DNA of 35,480 nucleotides from JAZQLP01 sp045629205 (lineage in GTDB: Bacteria > Bacillota > Clostridia > Oscillospirales > UBA644), in contig JAZQQT010000030.1 in the NCBI GenBank assembly GCA_045629205.1, positions 1-35,480 of the forward strand, in the 5' to 3' direction. Positions 16,594 through 23,974 of the stretch are shown here, in pieces (within the stretch, counting starts at the first letter, position 1; every line of letters starts with the position of its first letter). The notes beneath the pieces were generated by a model. The model did no database searches. It had not been told where the DNA came from and saw only the letters and a program-made list of their open reading frames with translations. The position numbers and the translations under genes are program-made.

Positions 16594-16950
16594 TTATTTT
16601 TCGGAGTCCTGCTCGTTCATTATTCTGACAAATTCACGGACAAGTTCAAGCGTTTCTTCTTTTGAAAGAGGGTTTTCGGGACCGCAGCCGTATGGACATG
16701 GCATGAGAACGCTCGATCCGTATATCCTGCAAATAAACGCTCGGTCAGGATGAACCGAACAGCCGCCGTTTCTCATATGTGGGCACATGCGTTCGGTATA
16801 ATTAAAGCCACCTACCCTTTCGGCTTCCTCCTTTGCATATTGAATATGGTTATCGCAACATTCAACGCAGCCTTCTATACATTTAAAAGAAGGAATCCTG
16901 TCGTATAACTTCTGAAGGGGAGTTTTTTCGTTATTATTCAAATCATTCAC
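16594..16950 (-). CDS. YkgJ family cysteine-cluster protein
   Basis: This 118-residue protein is rich in cysteine: CIEGCVECC early, then RMCPHMRNGGCSVHPDRAFICRIYG, and a later CPYGCG. The C-x3-C-x2-CC opening, a central C-P-x-L/M-x-x-G-x-C block and the CRxYG segment are the YkgJ/CxxCxxCC (PF03692) signature, probably a zinc- or iron-sulfur-binding fold. The biochemical role is unknown. The start is a GTG at 16950, overlapping the end of the acetyltransferase gene by 8 bp behind AGGAAG, which implies translational coupling. It is the last gene of a three-gene operon with coaW and a GNAT protein. Confidence 0.83.
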   Translation of the reverse strand: MNDLNNNEKTPLQKLYDRIPSFKCIEGCVECCDNHIQYAKEEAERVGGFNYTERMCPHMRNGGCSVHPDRAFICRIYGSSVLMPCPYGCGPENPLSKEETLELVREFVRIMNEQDSEK

Positions 16951-17500
16951 CGTCTGCTTCCTTTGTTTCACAGGGCTGCGACTGGATATCTGTGCGGACC
17001 ATACGGTATTTTTCCGCAAAACGTCCTTTTCCCATATCCACGCTTTTCACGACTCCGTCGGTAACAAAGCCGCATTCGGTAAAGAAATAATCGGCTCTGA
17101 TATTCCCACGGAAATTCCAAAGATACAAAGTATCATATTTTTTTGCCTTAACGGTTTTTTTTATAAATCTGAAAATCCTTTTGCCGAACCCCTTATTCCA
17201 ATAATCGGGAAGAACGTAAATATACGCAAGCTGACAGACATTGCCTTCCAAATCCTTCTCGGTTCCCGGTAAAAGTTCAAGCATACCGATAATTATATTA
17301 TTGAATTTGACAACATATGTGCTGTGAACGGACCGAAGAATCGTATTCTGAAAATTGAAATAATTCTGTTCAAACCCTGTTTCGGTATCAATATAATCGC
17401 GCGGAAGAATCTCAGGATAACACGCCTTCCATGTATTCTGCTTGATATACGCCATCTCAACAGCATCGAGAGTTGTTGCTTTTACGATTTTTATACTCAT
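16943..17500 (-). CDS. GNAT family N-acetyltransferase
   Basis: This 185-residue acetyltransferase has an N-terminal IVKATTLDAVEMAYIKQNTWKACYPEILP segment, the usual opening of GNAT proteins, and motif A as CQLAYIYVLPDYWNKGFGKRIFRFI. The acetyl-CoA pyrophosphate loop is the N-K-G-F-G-K part (consensus Q/R-x-x-G-x-G/A). Motif B follows as YLWNFRGNIRADYFFTECGF. The acceptor substrate cannot be predicted from sequence. It lies 15 bp behind the pantothenate kinase and overlaps the YkgJ gene. The link with coaW, whose product starts CoA synthesis, is suggestive but may be coincidental. Confidence 0.9.
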   Translation of the reverse strand: MSIKIVKATTLDAVEMAYIKQNTWKACYPEILPRDYIDTETGFEQNYFNFQNTILRSVHSTYVVKFNNIIIGMLELLPGTEKDLEGNVCQLAYIYVLPDYWNKGFGKRIFRFIKKTVKAKKYDTLYLWNFRGNIRADYFFTECGFVTDGVVKSVDMGKGRFAEKYRMVRTDIQSQPCETKEADGE

Positions 17501-17515
17501 AATCTTTCGCTCATT

Positions 17516-18340
17516 TCAATTAAGAGTTGCGCCGATTGCAGTGGCGTATTCGGCGTCTTCCGGTTTATGGAAAGTTACATCGTGCAGACGGGTTATCATA
17601 TTAAAATAATCCATTACATCGGGAACAAGCGAAAGATTTCCGCAAAGAACGGCATCGCGTGTTCCGTCTATTTTACATGCGAAAGCAGCCATAACACCAA
17701 CCGTTTGAAAAATCATATTCAAAAGACCTTTTGCAATGTCTTTTTTTGAGGCGTAATCAACAACTTTTCCGAAGTTCGATGCAGTTGTGGTCTCGCCCAT
17801 TGAAGATATATGTTTTTTTGAAATATCTCCTACGGTAAGATCGACATTATCGAGATTGCCTTCCGAAGCAAGGGCTATTATATTATCAAAATTACGGATA
17901 TCGAAAAGACGAGAGGACAGACCTATAAGGGTGCCGCCTCCGACACCGGTTCCGCCTATATGATGATTACCGGTTTTGTCGGCTTTAACGAACGCCGTTC
18001 CGGTGCCGAGACTTATAACAACCGCATTATCGAGCCCGCTGAGAAAAAGTCCGCCCCGCCCGAGAGCGTCAAATTCATCCACATGTTCGGTGCAGACACC
18101 GTATATATTCTCTTTTACAAACGATGCTCCGACACCCGTTATCCGTATTTTTCCGATATCGGAAATAGAGAGTCCGTTCTCGCTGATATATCTTCCGAAA
18201 GCACCGTAAACGGATGTTTTGGGATCATTTGCCTTGACCTGAAGAGGACGCATAAAAGATATTTTATTATTCTGATCAATAACGGAACCTATAATTTTCG
18301 TATTGGAACCACCGACATCAAGTCCGATAATAACACTCAT
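17516..18340 (-). CDS. coaW: Type II pantothenate kinase
   Basis: This enzyme phosphorylates pantothenate, the first step of CoA synthesis. The 274-residue protein (start 18340, behind AGAGGAGTAGAA) has the actin-like/hexokinase fold pattern of type II kinases: phosphate loop GLDVGGSNTKIIG (5-17), GVGASFVKENIYG, GTGTAFVK, and the strongly conserved HHIGGTGVGGGTLIGLS segment. FQTVGVMAAFACKIDG and VLCGNLSLVPDV lie near the C-terminus. It is typical in length. Type II enzymes of Firmicutes are often poorly inhibited by CoA; whether this one is cannot be told. A TGTAAAC-N11-GTTTACA inverted repeat lies about 90 bp upstream. It is the first gene of the operon with the GNAT and YkgJ genes. Confidence 0.93.
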   Translation of the reverse strand: MSVIIGLDVGGSNTKIIGSVIDQNNKISFMRPLQVKANDPKTSVYGAFGRYISENGLSISDIGKIRITGVGASFVKENIYGVCTEHVDEFDALGRGGLFLSGLDNAVVISLGTGTAFVKADKTGNHHIGGTGVGGGTLIGLSSRLFDIRNFDNIIALASEGNLDNVDLTVGDISKKHISSMGETTTASNFGKVVDYASKKDIAKGLLNMIFQTVGVMAAFACKIDGTRDAVLCGNLSLVPDVMDYFNMITRLHDVTFHKPEDAEYATAIGATLN

Positions 18341-18431
18341 TTCTACTCCTCTTTGCGGGACATATCCGCGAATATCAACAAATAAAATATTCAAAGAATG
18401 TCTTCATTTTTTATTCAGTATATTCGCGTTT

Positions 18432-18456
18432 TGTAAACTTTTTTGTTCCGTTTACA
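18432..18456. promoter_or_regulatory. Inverted repeat TGTAAAC-N11-GTTTACA upstream of coaW
   Basis: Two 7-bp arms (18432-18438 and 18450-18456) are exact reverse complements, separated by 11 bp. They lie between the plsY terminator and coaW. They could be an operator for a dimeric regulator or a short stem in the leader. No cognate regulator is encoded nearby and I cannot assign it. Confidence 0.35.
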
Positions 18457-18494
18457 TTATTTTCGTTTTTTCTTCTTATTTATTCAATATATAA

Positions 18495-18521
18495 ACGGCA
18501 ATCCGATTGACGAATTGCCGT
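18495..18521 (-). terminator. Probable terminator of the DUF512-der-plsY operon
   Basis: ACGGCAAT / ATTGCCGT (8-bp stem) with an 11-nt loop lies 5 bp after the plsY stop on the minus strand. The following TTTATATATTGAAT is AT-rich but not a pure T tract. Confidence 0.6.
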
Positions 18522-18526
18522 AAATA

Positions 18527-19189
18527 CTATTTTTTCTTTGATAAATCAAGCTTGTTTTCAGTTCCGGATATAAGTCTTTTTATATTAGTCCGGTGGCGGA
18601 TAAAAACAAGAATTCCGGCGACAACAGTCATTGAAAGCGGAATCCAGAAATAAGGATAAAAGCCACGAAATGACAATGTCATAAGAGGAACGGAAATCAC
18701 CGCACACAAAGAACTCAGGGAAGAATATCGGGTCAAGATGAAGACAACGAGGTATGTGGCGAGAAATACAAGGAATACGCGCCAGTCAACGAGAAAAGCA
18801 ATGGCAAAATACGCCGATACACCTTTTCCGCCTTTAAATCCGTGCCAAATCGGAAAGAGATTGCCGAGAAAACAGAAAAAGCCGACAAACACGGAAACCA
18901 CAGACGATTCACCTTCACCCAACGTTCCCGTTAAAAAACGAGGCCAAACATAAACGGCAAAACAGGCGAGTAACACGACCTTGAGAATCTCCAATGCGAT
19001 TACTCCGATCCCCCACCATATACCCATCGCTCTCGCGACATTTGTTCCTCCGGCATTGCCGCTTCCTATTTTCGTTATATCGGTTTTGCCGATATATTTA
19101 GTGACAAAGCGCGAAAGATTAAGAGAACCGACAAGATATGAAACGACAGCGGTTATTATAATCCCTAAAAAATCCTGAAAATTCATCAT
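18527..19189 (-). CDS. plsY: Acyl-phosphate:glycerol-3-phosphate acyltransferase PlsY
   Basis: PlsY transfers an acyl chain from acyl phosphate to glycerol-3-phosphate, making lysophosphatidic acid at the membrane. About 220 residues hold the three family motifs: SYLVGSLNLSRF (helix 1 end), GSGNAGGTNVARAMG, and WHGFKGGKGVSAYFA with the glycerol-phosphate-binding loop. Five membrane helices fit. The C-terminal RHRTNIKRLISGTENK is also typical. Start choice is uncertain. A GTG at 19204 overlaps the der stop (GTGA) but lacks a clear ribosome site, whereas GCGGGGTGG lies directly before the ATG pair at 19189/19186. The same sequence precedes the Gx-transporter start at 722, so I prefer 19189. Confidence 0.94.
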   Translation of the reverse strand: MMNFQDFLGIIITAVVSYLVGSLNLSRFVTKYIGKTDITKIGSGNAGGTNVARAMGIWWGIGVIALEILKVVLLACFAVYVWPRFLTGTLGEGESSVVSVFVGFFCFLGNLFPIWHGFKGGKGVSAYFAIAFLVDWRVFLVFLATYLVVFILTRYSSLSSLCAVISVPLMTLSFRGFYPYFWIPLSMTVVAGILVFIRHRTNIKRLISGTENKLDLSKKK

Positions 19190-19200
19190 CCACCCCGCTG

Positions 19201-20529
19201 TCACTTCATATCGTCTTTCTTCTTAAGACGAGGAAGAATCCTTATCGGCGTTCCGATGAGCCCGAACGTTTCGCGAATCTGATTTTCTATATAACGCTGA
19301 TACGAAAAATGGAACAGCTCAAGATCGTTTACAAATATAACGAATGTCGGAGGTCTTGTAGACACCTGCGTGATATAAAACAATTTGAGACGCTTTCCTT
19401 TATCCGTCGGAGGCTGAACACGTATGACCGCGTCTGCCAACACATCATTGAGAACACCGGTGCTGATTCTGCGTGAATGCTGCTCGGCAACGGAATTTAT
19501 CATCTCATACAATTTTGTAACGCGCTGACCCGTCTTTGCAGAAATCGTTATCATCGGCGCATATTGCATATATTTGAGTTCGGAGCGAACATTTTCTTCG
19601 ATATCCTGCAATGTGGTTACTGTTTTATCAATTTCATCCCACTTATTAACGGCGATTATCGCCGCTTTTCCCTGTTCGTGGGCGAATCCGGCAATTTTCG
19701 TATCCTGCTCGGTAACACCGGTATTTGCGTCTATCATAACGATAACGACATCGGCCCGGTCGACTGCCATATATGAACGAAGAACGGAATACCGCTCGAT
19801 GGTATCGTCAACTTTGCTTTTTTTTCGGATTCCGGCAGTATCAATAAAAACGTATTTACCGAACGAATTCTCCTTTACGGTATCGACGGCATCGCGTGTT
19901 GTTCCGGGGATATTCGAAACAAGAAGGCGGTTTTCTCCGAGAATGGTATTTATCAAAGAGGATTTGCCGACGTTCGGTTTACCTATAACCGCAACTTTTA
20001 TGGCATCGGGGTCGTCCTCAACAGGAGGAATCGTCTCGAGTTCATCGTAAATGGCATCGAGCAAATCACCTGTTCCGAGACCGTGAACGGAAGACACGGG
20101 ATACGGATCCCCGAGCCCGAGATTATAAAATTCATATATTTCCGGCGGCGGAGACCCAGGACTGTCGACTTTATTCACGCAAAGAATAATCTTTTTCTGC
20201 GCTTTTAGAAGCATCTGAGCGACCTCACTGTCGGTCGCGGTCACACCGGAAGTGATATCGGTAACCATAATAACAACGTCGGCCTGTTCGATAGCCATCT
20301 GCGCCTGAGCGCGCATTTGTTCGAGAATAATATCATCGGTCCTCGGTTCGATACCTCCGGTATCAACGAGAGTAAAGACCTTTCCGCGCCACTCGCAATC
20401 AGCGTAAATTCTGTCACGGGTAATGCCCGGAGTGTCTTCGACTATGGAAAGTCGCTGTCCGCATATCTTATTGAAAAAAGTTGATTTACCGACGTTCGGC
20501 CTTCCGACCACGGCAACCATAGGCTTCAT
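19201..20529 (-). CDS. der: Ribosome biogenesis GTPase Der (EngA)
   Basis: This essential tandem GTPase acts in assembly of the 50S ribosomal subunit. The 442-residue protein has two complete G domains. The first has GRPNVGKS (9-16), DTPGITRDR, DTGG (56-59) and NKVD (119-122). The second has GKPNVGKS (183-190), NIPGTTRDAVDT, DTAGIRKK, NKWD, and ends in a KH-like domain (PPTDKGKRLKLFYITQVSTRPPTFVIFVND). The length is standard. It lies 18 bp after the DUF512 radical-SAM gene and adjoins plsY, an arrangement common in Clostridia. The ribosome-binding sequence is GAGGGGAT. Confidence 0.98.
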   Translation of the reverse strand: MKPMVAVVGRPNVGKSTFFNKICGQRLSIVEDTPGITRDRIYADCEWRGKVFTLVDTGGIEPRTDDIILEQMRAQAQMAIEQADVVIMVTDITSGVTATDSEVAQMLLKAQKKIILCVNKVDSPGSPPPEIYEFYNLGLGDPYPVSSVHGLGTGDLLDAIYDELETIPPVEDDPDAIKVAVIGKPNVGKSSLINTILGENRLLVSNIPGTTRDAVDTVKENSFGKYVFIDTAGIRKKSKVDDTIERYSVLRSYMAVDRADVVIVMIDANTGVTEQDTKIAGFAHEQGKAAIIAVNKWDEIDKTVTTLQDIEENVRSELKYMQYAPMITISAKTGQRVTKLYEMINSVAEQHSRRISTGVLNDVLADAVIRVQPPTDKGKRLKLFYITQVSTRPPTFVIFVNDLELFHFSYQRYIENQIRETFGLIGTPIRILPRLKKKDDMK

Positions 20530-20547
20530 ATACTATCCCCTCTTTCT

Positions 20548-21879
20548 TTAAAATTCTTTTTTCGTAATCGCTTTATATAATTCTTCGGCAGTCTGACCGC
20601 CGATACGTATTTGAGTGTTTAATTCTTTTTGCAGTTCTTCGACTGTTACATCATCAAGAAAAGCAGCGTCACGAAGCATAACATCCGAAATAATAAGGAA
20701 ATCTCCGAAATCGGAACCGGAAGTCTGTTTTATGATATCGATTCCGGTAAGCAATCCCGCGACATTGATACTGTCGCCGAAATAGTCATTACGGACAGTA
20801 ATGACGCGGCAGTGAAGATTTATGAGTTTTGTCTGAAGCAGCGGGACAACAACCGATTTGAAAAACGGAGCTGCGGCCTCCCCGGTTACAATTGAAAAGT
20901 TATACGGAATATCATCCGTATCTATATTATTAACTACATATTTAATATCGTCACGGTATTCAGCCAACATACCCACACCGTTTTCGAGCTGCTCAAATGC
21001 CTCGTAATACTCCGATTCGGGTAAAGGAAGTCCTGCCTTGAGATAATATTCGTCGGCGGCATAAAACACGCGAGTACCGAATTTATTGTAACAGTCCTCA
21101 GCAATTCCGGATACGAGATCAATGATTTTCAGCGCATCGATCTCGTTAAAAAGACTGAGTCTGACAAGTCCGTCACGGTATTTTGTAAGTCCAGCAGGAA
21201 CAACAGATACGCTTGAAAGCTGCGGACAGTATTTTTGCAGATCCGTAAGTGTTTTAACAAGAGCATCACCGTCATTAATTCCTTTACAGACAACAACCTG
21301 TGCCTTTATTCTGATTCCGCCTTTATATAAAGCGTCAAGCTGATCGTTGATCAGAGCCGCTCTCGGATTTTTCATCATACAGACACGCAAATCGGGATCG
21401 GTTGTATGCACTGAAATATTAAGCGGAGAAAGATGAAGAGAGACTATACGTGAAATATCGTCGTCCGTCACATTTGTAAGAGTTACATAATTACCGTAAA
21501 TAACCGATAAACGATAATCATCATCTTTATAATACAACGTTTCACGCATGCCCTTCGGCATCTGATCGATAAAACAAAAGCAACATTTATTTTTGCAGCT
21601 GCGACGTTCATCCATAAGAAACGAATCAAATTCAAAACCGAGACCGCCGACTGCGGAATAACCGTCAAACGTTTTTGTTTCACCATTATGAATCACGGTA
21701 ACCGACAACTTTCTGCGAATCGGTTTACCGGAAGACGAAGAAAAGAAATCGGTATCAAAATTATACATTATATCGAAAACATCGGTAATCTTTATGCCGT
21801 TTACAGCCACAAGACTGTCGCCTACGGCAATATAACGAGCAAAATCGCTTTGTTTATCGATTGAAGTAATTTTTGCCAT
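20548..21879 (-). CDS. DUF512 family radical-SAM protein with N-terminal PDZ-like domain
   Basis: The start at 21879 behind AAGGAG gives 443 residues. An N-terminal PDZ-like segment (IAVGDSLVAVNGIKITDVFD) precedes a cysteine motif, CKNKCCFCFIDQMPKGMR (Cys95, Cys99, Cys102). This is the C-x3-C-x2-C cluster pattern of radical-SAM iron-sulfur proteins as found in DUF512 proteins. HLSPLNISVHTTDPDLRVCMMKN and VVCKGINDGDAL follow, then a C-terminal DUF512 domain ending DVTVEELQKELNT. The reaction is unknown; family proteins occur across Clostridia directly upstream of der and are sometimes annotated as possible FeS-protein maturation or tRNA-related enzymes. A longer in-frame opening to 21942 is ignored because it lacks a ribosome site. 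It is probably cotranscribed with der and plsY. Confidence 0.92.
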   Translation of the reverse strand: MAKITSIDKQSDFARYIAVGDSLVAVNGIKITDVFDIMYNFDTDFFSSSSGKPIRRKLSVTVIHNGETKTFDGYSAVGGLGFEFDSFLMDERRSCKNKCCFCFIDQMPKGMRETLYYKDDDYRLSVIYGNYVTLTNVTDDDISRIVSLHLSPLNISVHTTDPDLRVCMMKNPRAALINDQLDALYKGGIRIKAQVVVCKGINDGDALVKTLTDLQKYCPQLSSVSVVPAGLTKYRDGLVRLSLFNEIDALKIIDLVSGIAEDCYNKFGTRVFYAADEYYLKAGLPLPESEYYEAFEQLENGVGMLAEYRDDIKYVVNNIDTDDIPYNFSIVTGEAAAPFFKSVVVPLLQTKLINLHCRVITVRNDYFGDSINVAGLLTGIDIIKQTSGSDFGDFLIISDVMLRDAAFLDDVTVEELQKELNTQIRIGGQTAEELYKAITKKEF

Positions 21880-21908
21880 GAAGACTCCTTTTTTCCGTAA
21901 AAACAAAA

Positions 21909-21961
21909 TGAACGATGGCGAAGAACAATGAACTGCATTCACTATTCGTTTCCATCATTCA
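21909..21961. repeat. Imperfect long hairpin between rpmF and the DUF512 gene
   Basis: TGAACGATGG (21909-21918) and CCATCATTCA (21952-21961) are nearly complementary, and the interior (GAAGAACAATGAA / TCACTATTC) pairs in part. It lacks a T tract, so it is unlikely to be an efficient terminator. AATGAA/TTCATT words recall the repeat element at 35184-35352, and it may be a decayed relative. Confidence 0.45.
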
Positions 21962-21985
21962 TCAGGTTAATATTACACGGTGTAA

Positions 21986-22189
21986 TTAAGCACCCTGCTT
22001 GTCATCCTTGATTTTCAGGACCTGTTTGCCATCGTAATATCCGCATGCCTTGCAAACACGGTGAGAAAGACAGAATTCTCCGCAGTTGGAACATTTTACC
22101 ATACCGGGCATATCGAGCTTCCATACGCTGGAACGTCTCTTGTGTTTTCTTTGTTTGGAAATTCTTCTTTTCGGAGCAATAGCACCCAT
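21986..22189 (-). CDS. rpmF: 50S ribosomal protein L32
   Basis: This 67-residue basic protein begins APKRRISKQRKHKRRS, matching the PKRRTSKxRxxxRR opening of L32. It carries a zinc ribbon with CSNCG (Cys33, Cys36) and CKACGYYDGK (Cys46, Cys49), so it is the zinc-binding (C+) form. The final charged tail is normal. The ribosome site GGGAGG is well placed. It is 15 bp behind the YceD-like gene; this YceD-L32 pair is a widely conserved arrangement. A 15-bp palindrome ATTACAC-G-GTGTAAT touches the stop codon. Confidence 0.97.
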   Translation of the reverse strand: MGAIAPKRRISKQRKHKRRSSVWKLDMPGMVKCSNCGEFCLSHRVCKACGYYDGKQVLKIKDDKQGA

Positions 22190-22204
22190 CGTTTAGTACC
22201 TCCC

Positions 22205-22645
22205 TCAATTATTGCAGTTACATTGCCTGTGATTCAGGTTTGTACCGCATTTATAACATAAACCCTTACACGTATCGCTGCAAACAACCTGTGTCGGTAT
22301 TTCCAACAGCAATGCGTCATAGGCTGTTTTTAACATATCAGCTTTCCCGTCTTCGATGGTTATTGAATCGTCTTTGGCTTCCTCAGTATTAAGAACGGTA
22401 TCTATCACTGCTTCGAGATGAAGCGTTACGGGATCAAGACACAGGTCGCACACACTGTCGTAGTTCCCCGAAACCGTAAACCGCGCTGTTAAGTATCCGT
22501 TTTTATTTGTGATTCCGCCGTTAATGCAAACCCCGTCGAAACAGGTGTCAAAAGGTGAAAGATCCAGGTCACGAGAGATATCAAACGTCTCATCTTCTCT
22601 CTTTGTGAGAATACGGAGATCAAGATATCTTCCGTCAAAAACCAT
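22205..22645 (-). CDS. DUF177 / YceD family protein
   Basis: This 146-residue protein has a beta-rich N-terminal half and a cysteine-rich C-terminus. It contains SVCDLCLDPVTLHLEA and CSDTCKGLCYKCGTNLNHRQCNC, the DUF177 signature (CDRCLxP early, CKGLCPxCGxNLN late). YceD/DUF177 proteins are linked genetically to 23S rRNA accumulation and ribosome assembly. Its gene is nearly always next to rpmF, as here (15 bp). It is preceded by a strong promoter at 22687-22715. Confidence 0.93.
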   Translation of the reverse strand: MVFDGRYLDLRILTKREDETFDISRDLDLSPFDTCFDGVCINGGITNKNGYLTARFTVSGNYDSVCDLCLDPVTLHLEAVIDTVLNTEEAKDDSITIEDGKADMLKTAYDALLLEIPTQVVCSDTCKGLCYKCGTNLNHRQCNCNN

Positions 22646-22686
22646 GATGTTCTCCTCTCGCCAACTCCAAAATGCAGCTATAGAAC

Positions 22687-22715
22687 ATTATAGCATTACA
22701 GATTTTTTTTGTCAA
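22687..22715 (-). promoter_or_regulatory. Promoter of the yceD-rpmF operon
   Basis: On the minus strand TTGACA (22715-22710), 17-bp spacer, TATAAT (22692-22687): a perfect sigma-A consensus. The start codon at 22645 follows 41 bp later with GAGAGGAGA as ribosome site. Confidence 0.88.
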
Positions 22716-22747
22716 GCATTTAATAAAAAGTTTAAAAAATATATCCG

Positions 22748-23938
22748 TCAAAGAACATTTTTGAGTTCTCTTCCGCCGTCTCCTGCCTCGGAGACATAGA
22801 ATAACGGAGTCAGACCTGTTTTTTCGGAATAATTCTTTCCGACTGTTTCGATAAACTGATCGACGACATCTTCACGAACAATGGCGACAGTGCAGCCGCC
22901 GAAACCGGCTCCGGTCATTCTTGCGCCGATACAGCCTTCGACCTTGCGCGATTCATCGACCATGGTATCGAGATGGAGTCCCGTTACCTCATACAGATCG
23001 CGAAGTGAATCGTGAGAAGCGTTCATAAGTTTTCCGAAAGCGAGCAAATCACCGGCACCGAGAGCGTCGATCGACTTAAGAACACGGTCACATTCGTAAA
23101 TAACATGTTCGGCTCTCTTGCGGGTCACTTCGTTTGTGATAAGATGTTTACCCGCTTCAAACATATCTGCGGTAACATCACGAAGACAAGTTGCGTCCGG
23201 ATACATCTGCTTTAACTGAGCAAGAGCCTCTGCACATTCCGCGCATCTTTCGTTATATTTACTCTCGGCAAGAGAACGTTTTTTCTTTGTGTTACCTATT
23301 ACAATTTTAAATCCTTTCAAATCGAGAGGAACATAACGGTATGAAAGGTCCTTGCAATCAAGGAAAATTGCCTTGTCGGCAGATCCCATTGCCGATGCGA
23401 ACTGATCCATTATGCCGCAACTGACTCCGCAGTATATATTCTCGGCTTTCTGCGATAATTTAGCCATTTCGATCATATCGACGGGATCGGTTATTCCCTT
23501 TTTCTCATTGGAAAGGGTTGCAAGAGCAAGAGCAATAACGACTTCTATAGCGGCGGAAGATGAAAGTCCCGCGCCGAGAGGAACATTATCGTTGTAAAGA
23601 ATCTCACATGAAGAAATATCGTAACCTGCCTGCTGTAAAACGAAAGCAACTCCTGCCTGATAATTACCCCATTTAAGATCACGATACCCGTCGAGATTGT
23701 TTATATCGAGAACGGGACGGTCGGGCAAATCAGTTGCCGCAAGCTTGATTTTTCCGTCATTTGTCTGCCTTAACAAAATCGTTGAACTGTGTGTAATGGC
23801 TGCCGGAAAAACATAACCGCCGTTGTAATCGGTATGTTCCCCTATCAGATTGACTCTTCCGGGAGAGGTGAATACTCTGATATCCGATGAAGAACCGCCG
23901 TATATTGCTATAAATTCATTAACAAGATCTTCGTACAT
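22748..23938 (-). CDS. galK: Galactokinase
   Basis: Galactokinase phosphorylates galactose at C1, opening the Leloir pathway. The 396-residue GHMP kinase shows the galactokinase signature SPGRVNLIGEHTDYNGGYVFP near residue 25, the ATP motif NVPLGAGLSSSAAIEV, and the third motif MTGAGFGGCTVAIV near the C-terminus. MDQFASAMG and DCKDLSYRYVPL are also typical. No galE or galT lies in the window. It is the last gene of a long same-strand run behind two esterase-like lipoproteins (36-bp gap), which suggests but does not prove coregulation with extracellular polysaccharide use. The ribosome site is AAGGAG. Confidence 0.96.
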   Translation of the reverse strand: MYEDLVNEFIAIYGGSSSDIRVFTSPGRVNLIGEHTDYNGGYVFPAAITHSSTILLRQTNDGKIKLAATDLPDRPVLDINNLDGYRDLKWGNYQAGVAFVLQQAGYDISSCEILYNDNVPLGAGLSSSAAIEVVIALALATLSNEKKGITDPVDMIEMAKLSQKAENIYCGVSCGIMDQFASAMGSADKAIFLDCKDLSYRYVPLDLKGFKIVIGNTKKKRSLAESKYNERCAECAEALAQLKQMYPDATCLRDVTADMFEAGKHLITNEVTRKRAEHVIYECDRVLKSIDALGAGDLLAFGKLMNASHDSLRDLYEVTGLHLDTMVDESRKVEGCIGARMTGAGFGGCTVAIVREDVVDQFIETVGKNYSEKTGLTPLFYVSEAGDGGRELKNVL

Positions 23939-23974
23939 GTTTTTCTCCTTACATAATATATCAATAATATATTT

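Noticed and set aside
21972..21986. ATTACAC-G-GTGTAAT palindrome as operator or terminator
   Set aside because: It overlaps the rpmF stop, is short, has no loop and no T tract, and no gene is arranged to be controlled by it; probably chance.
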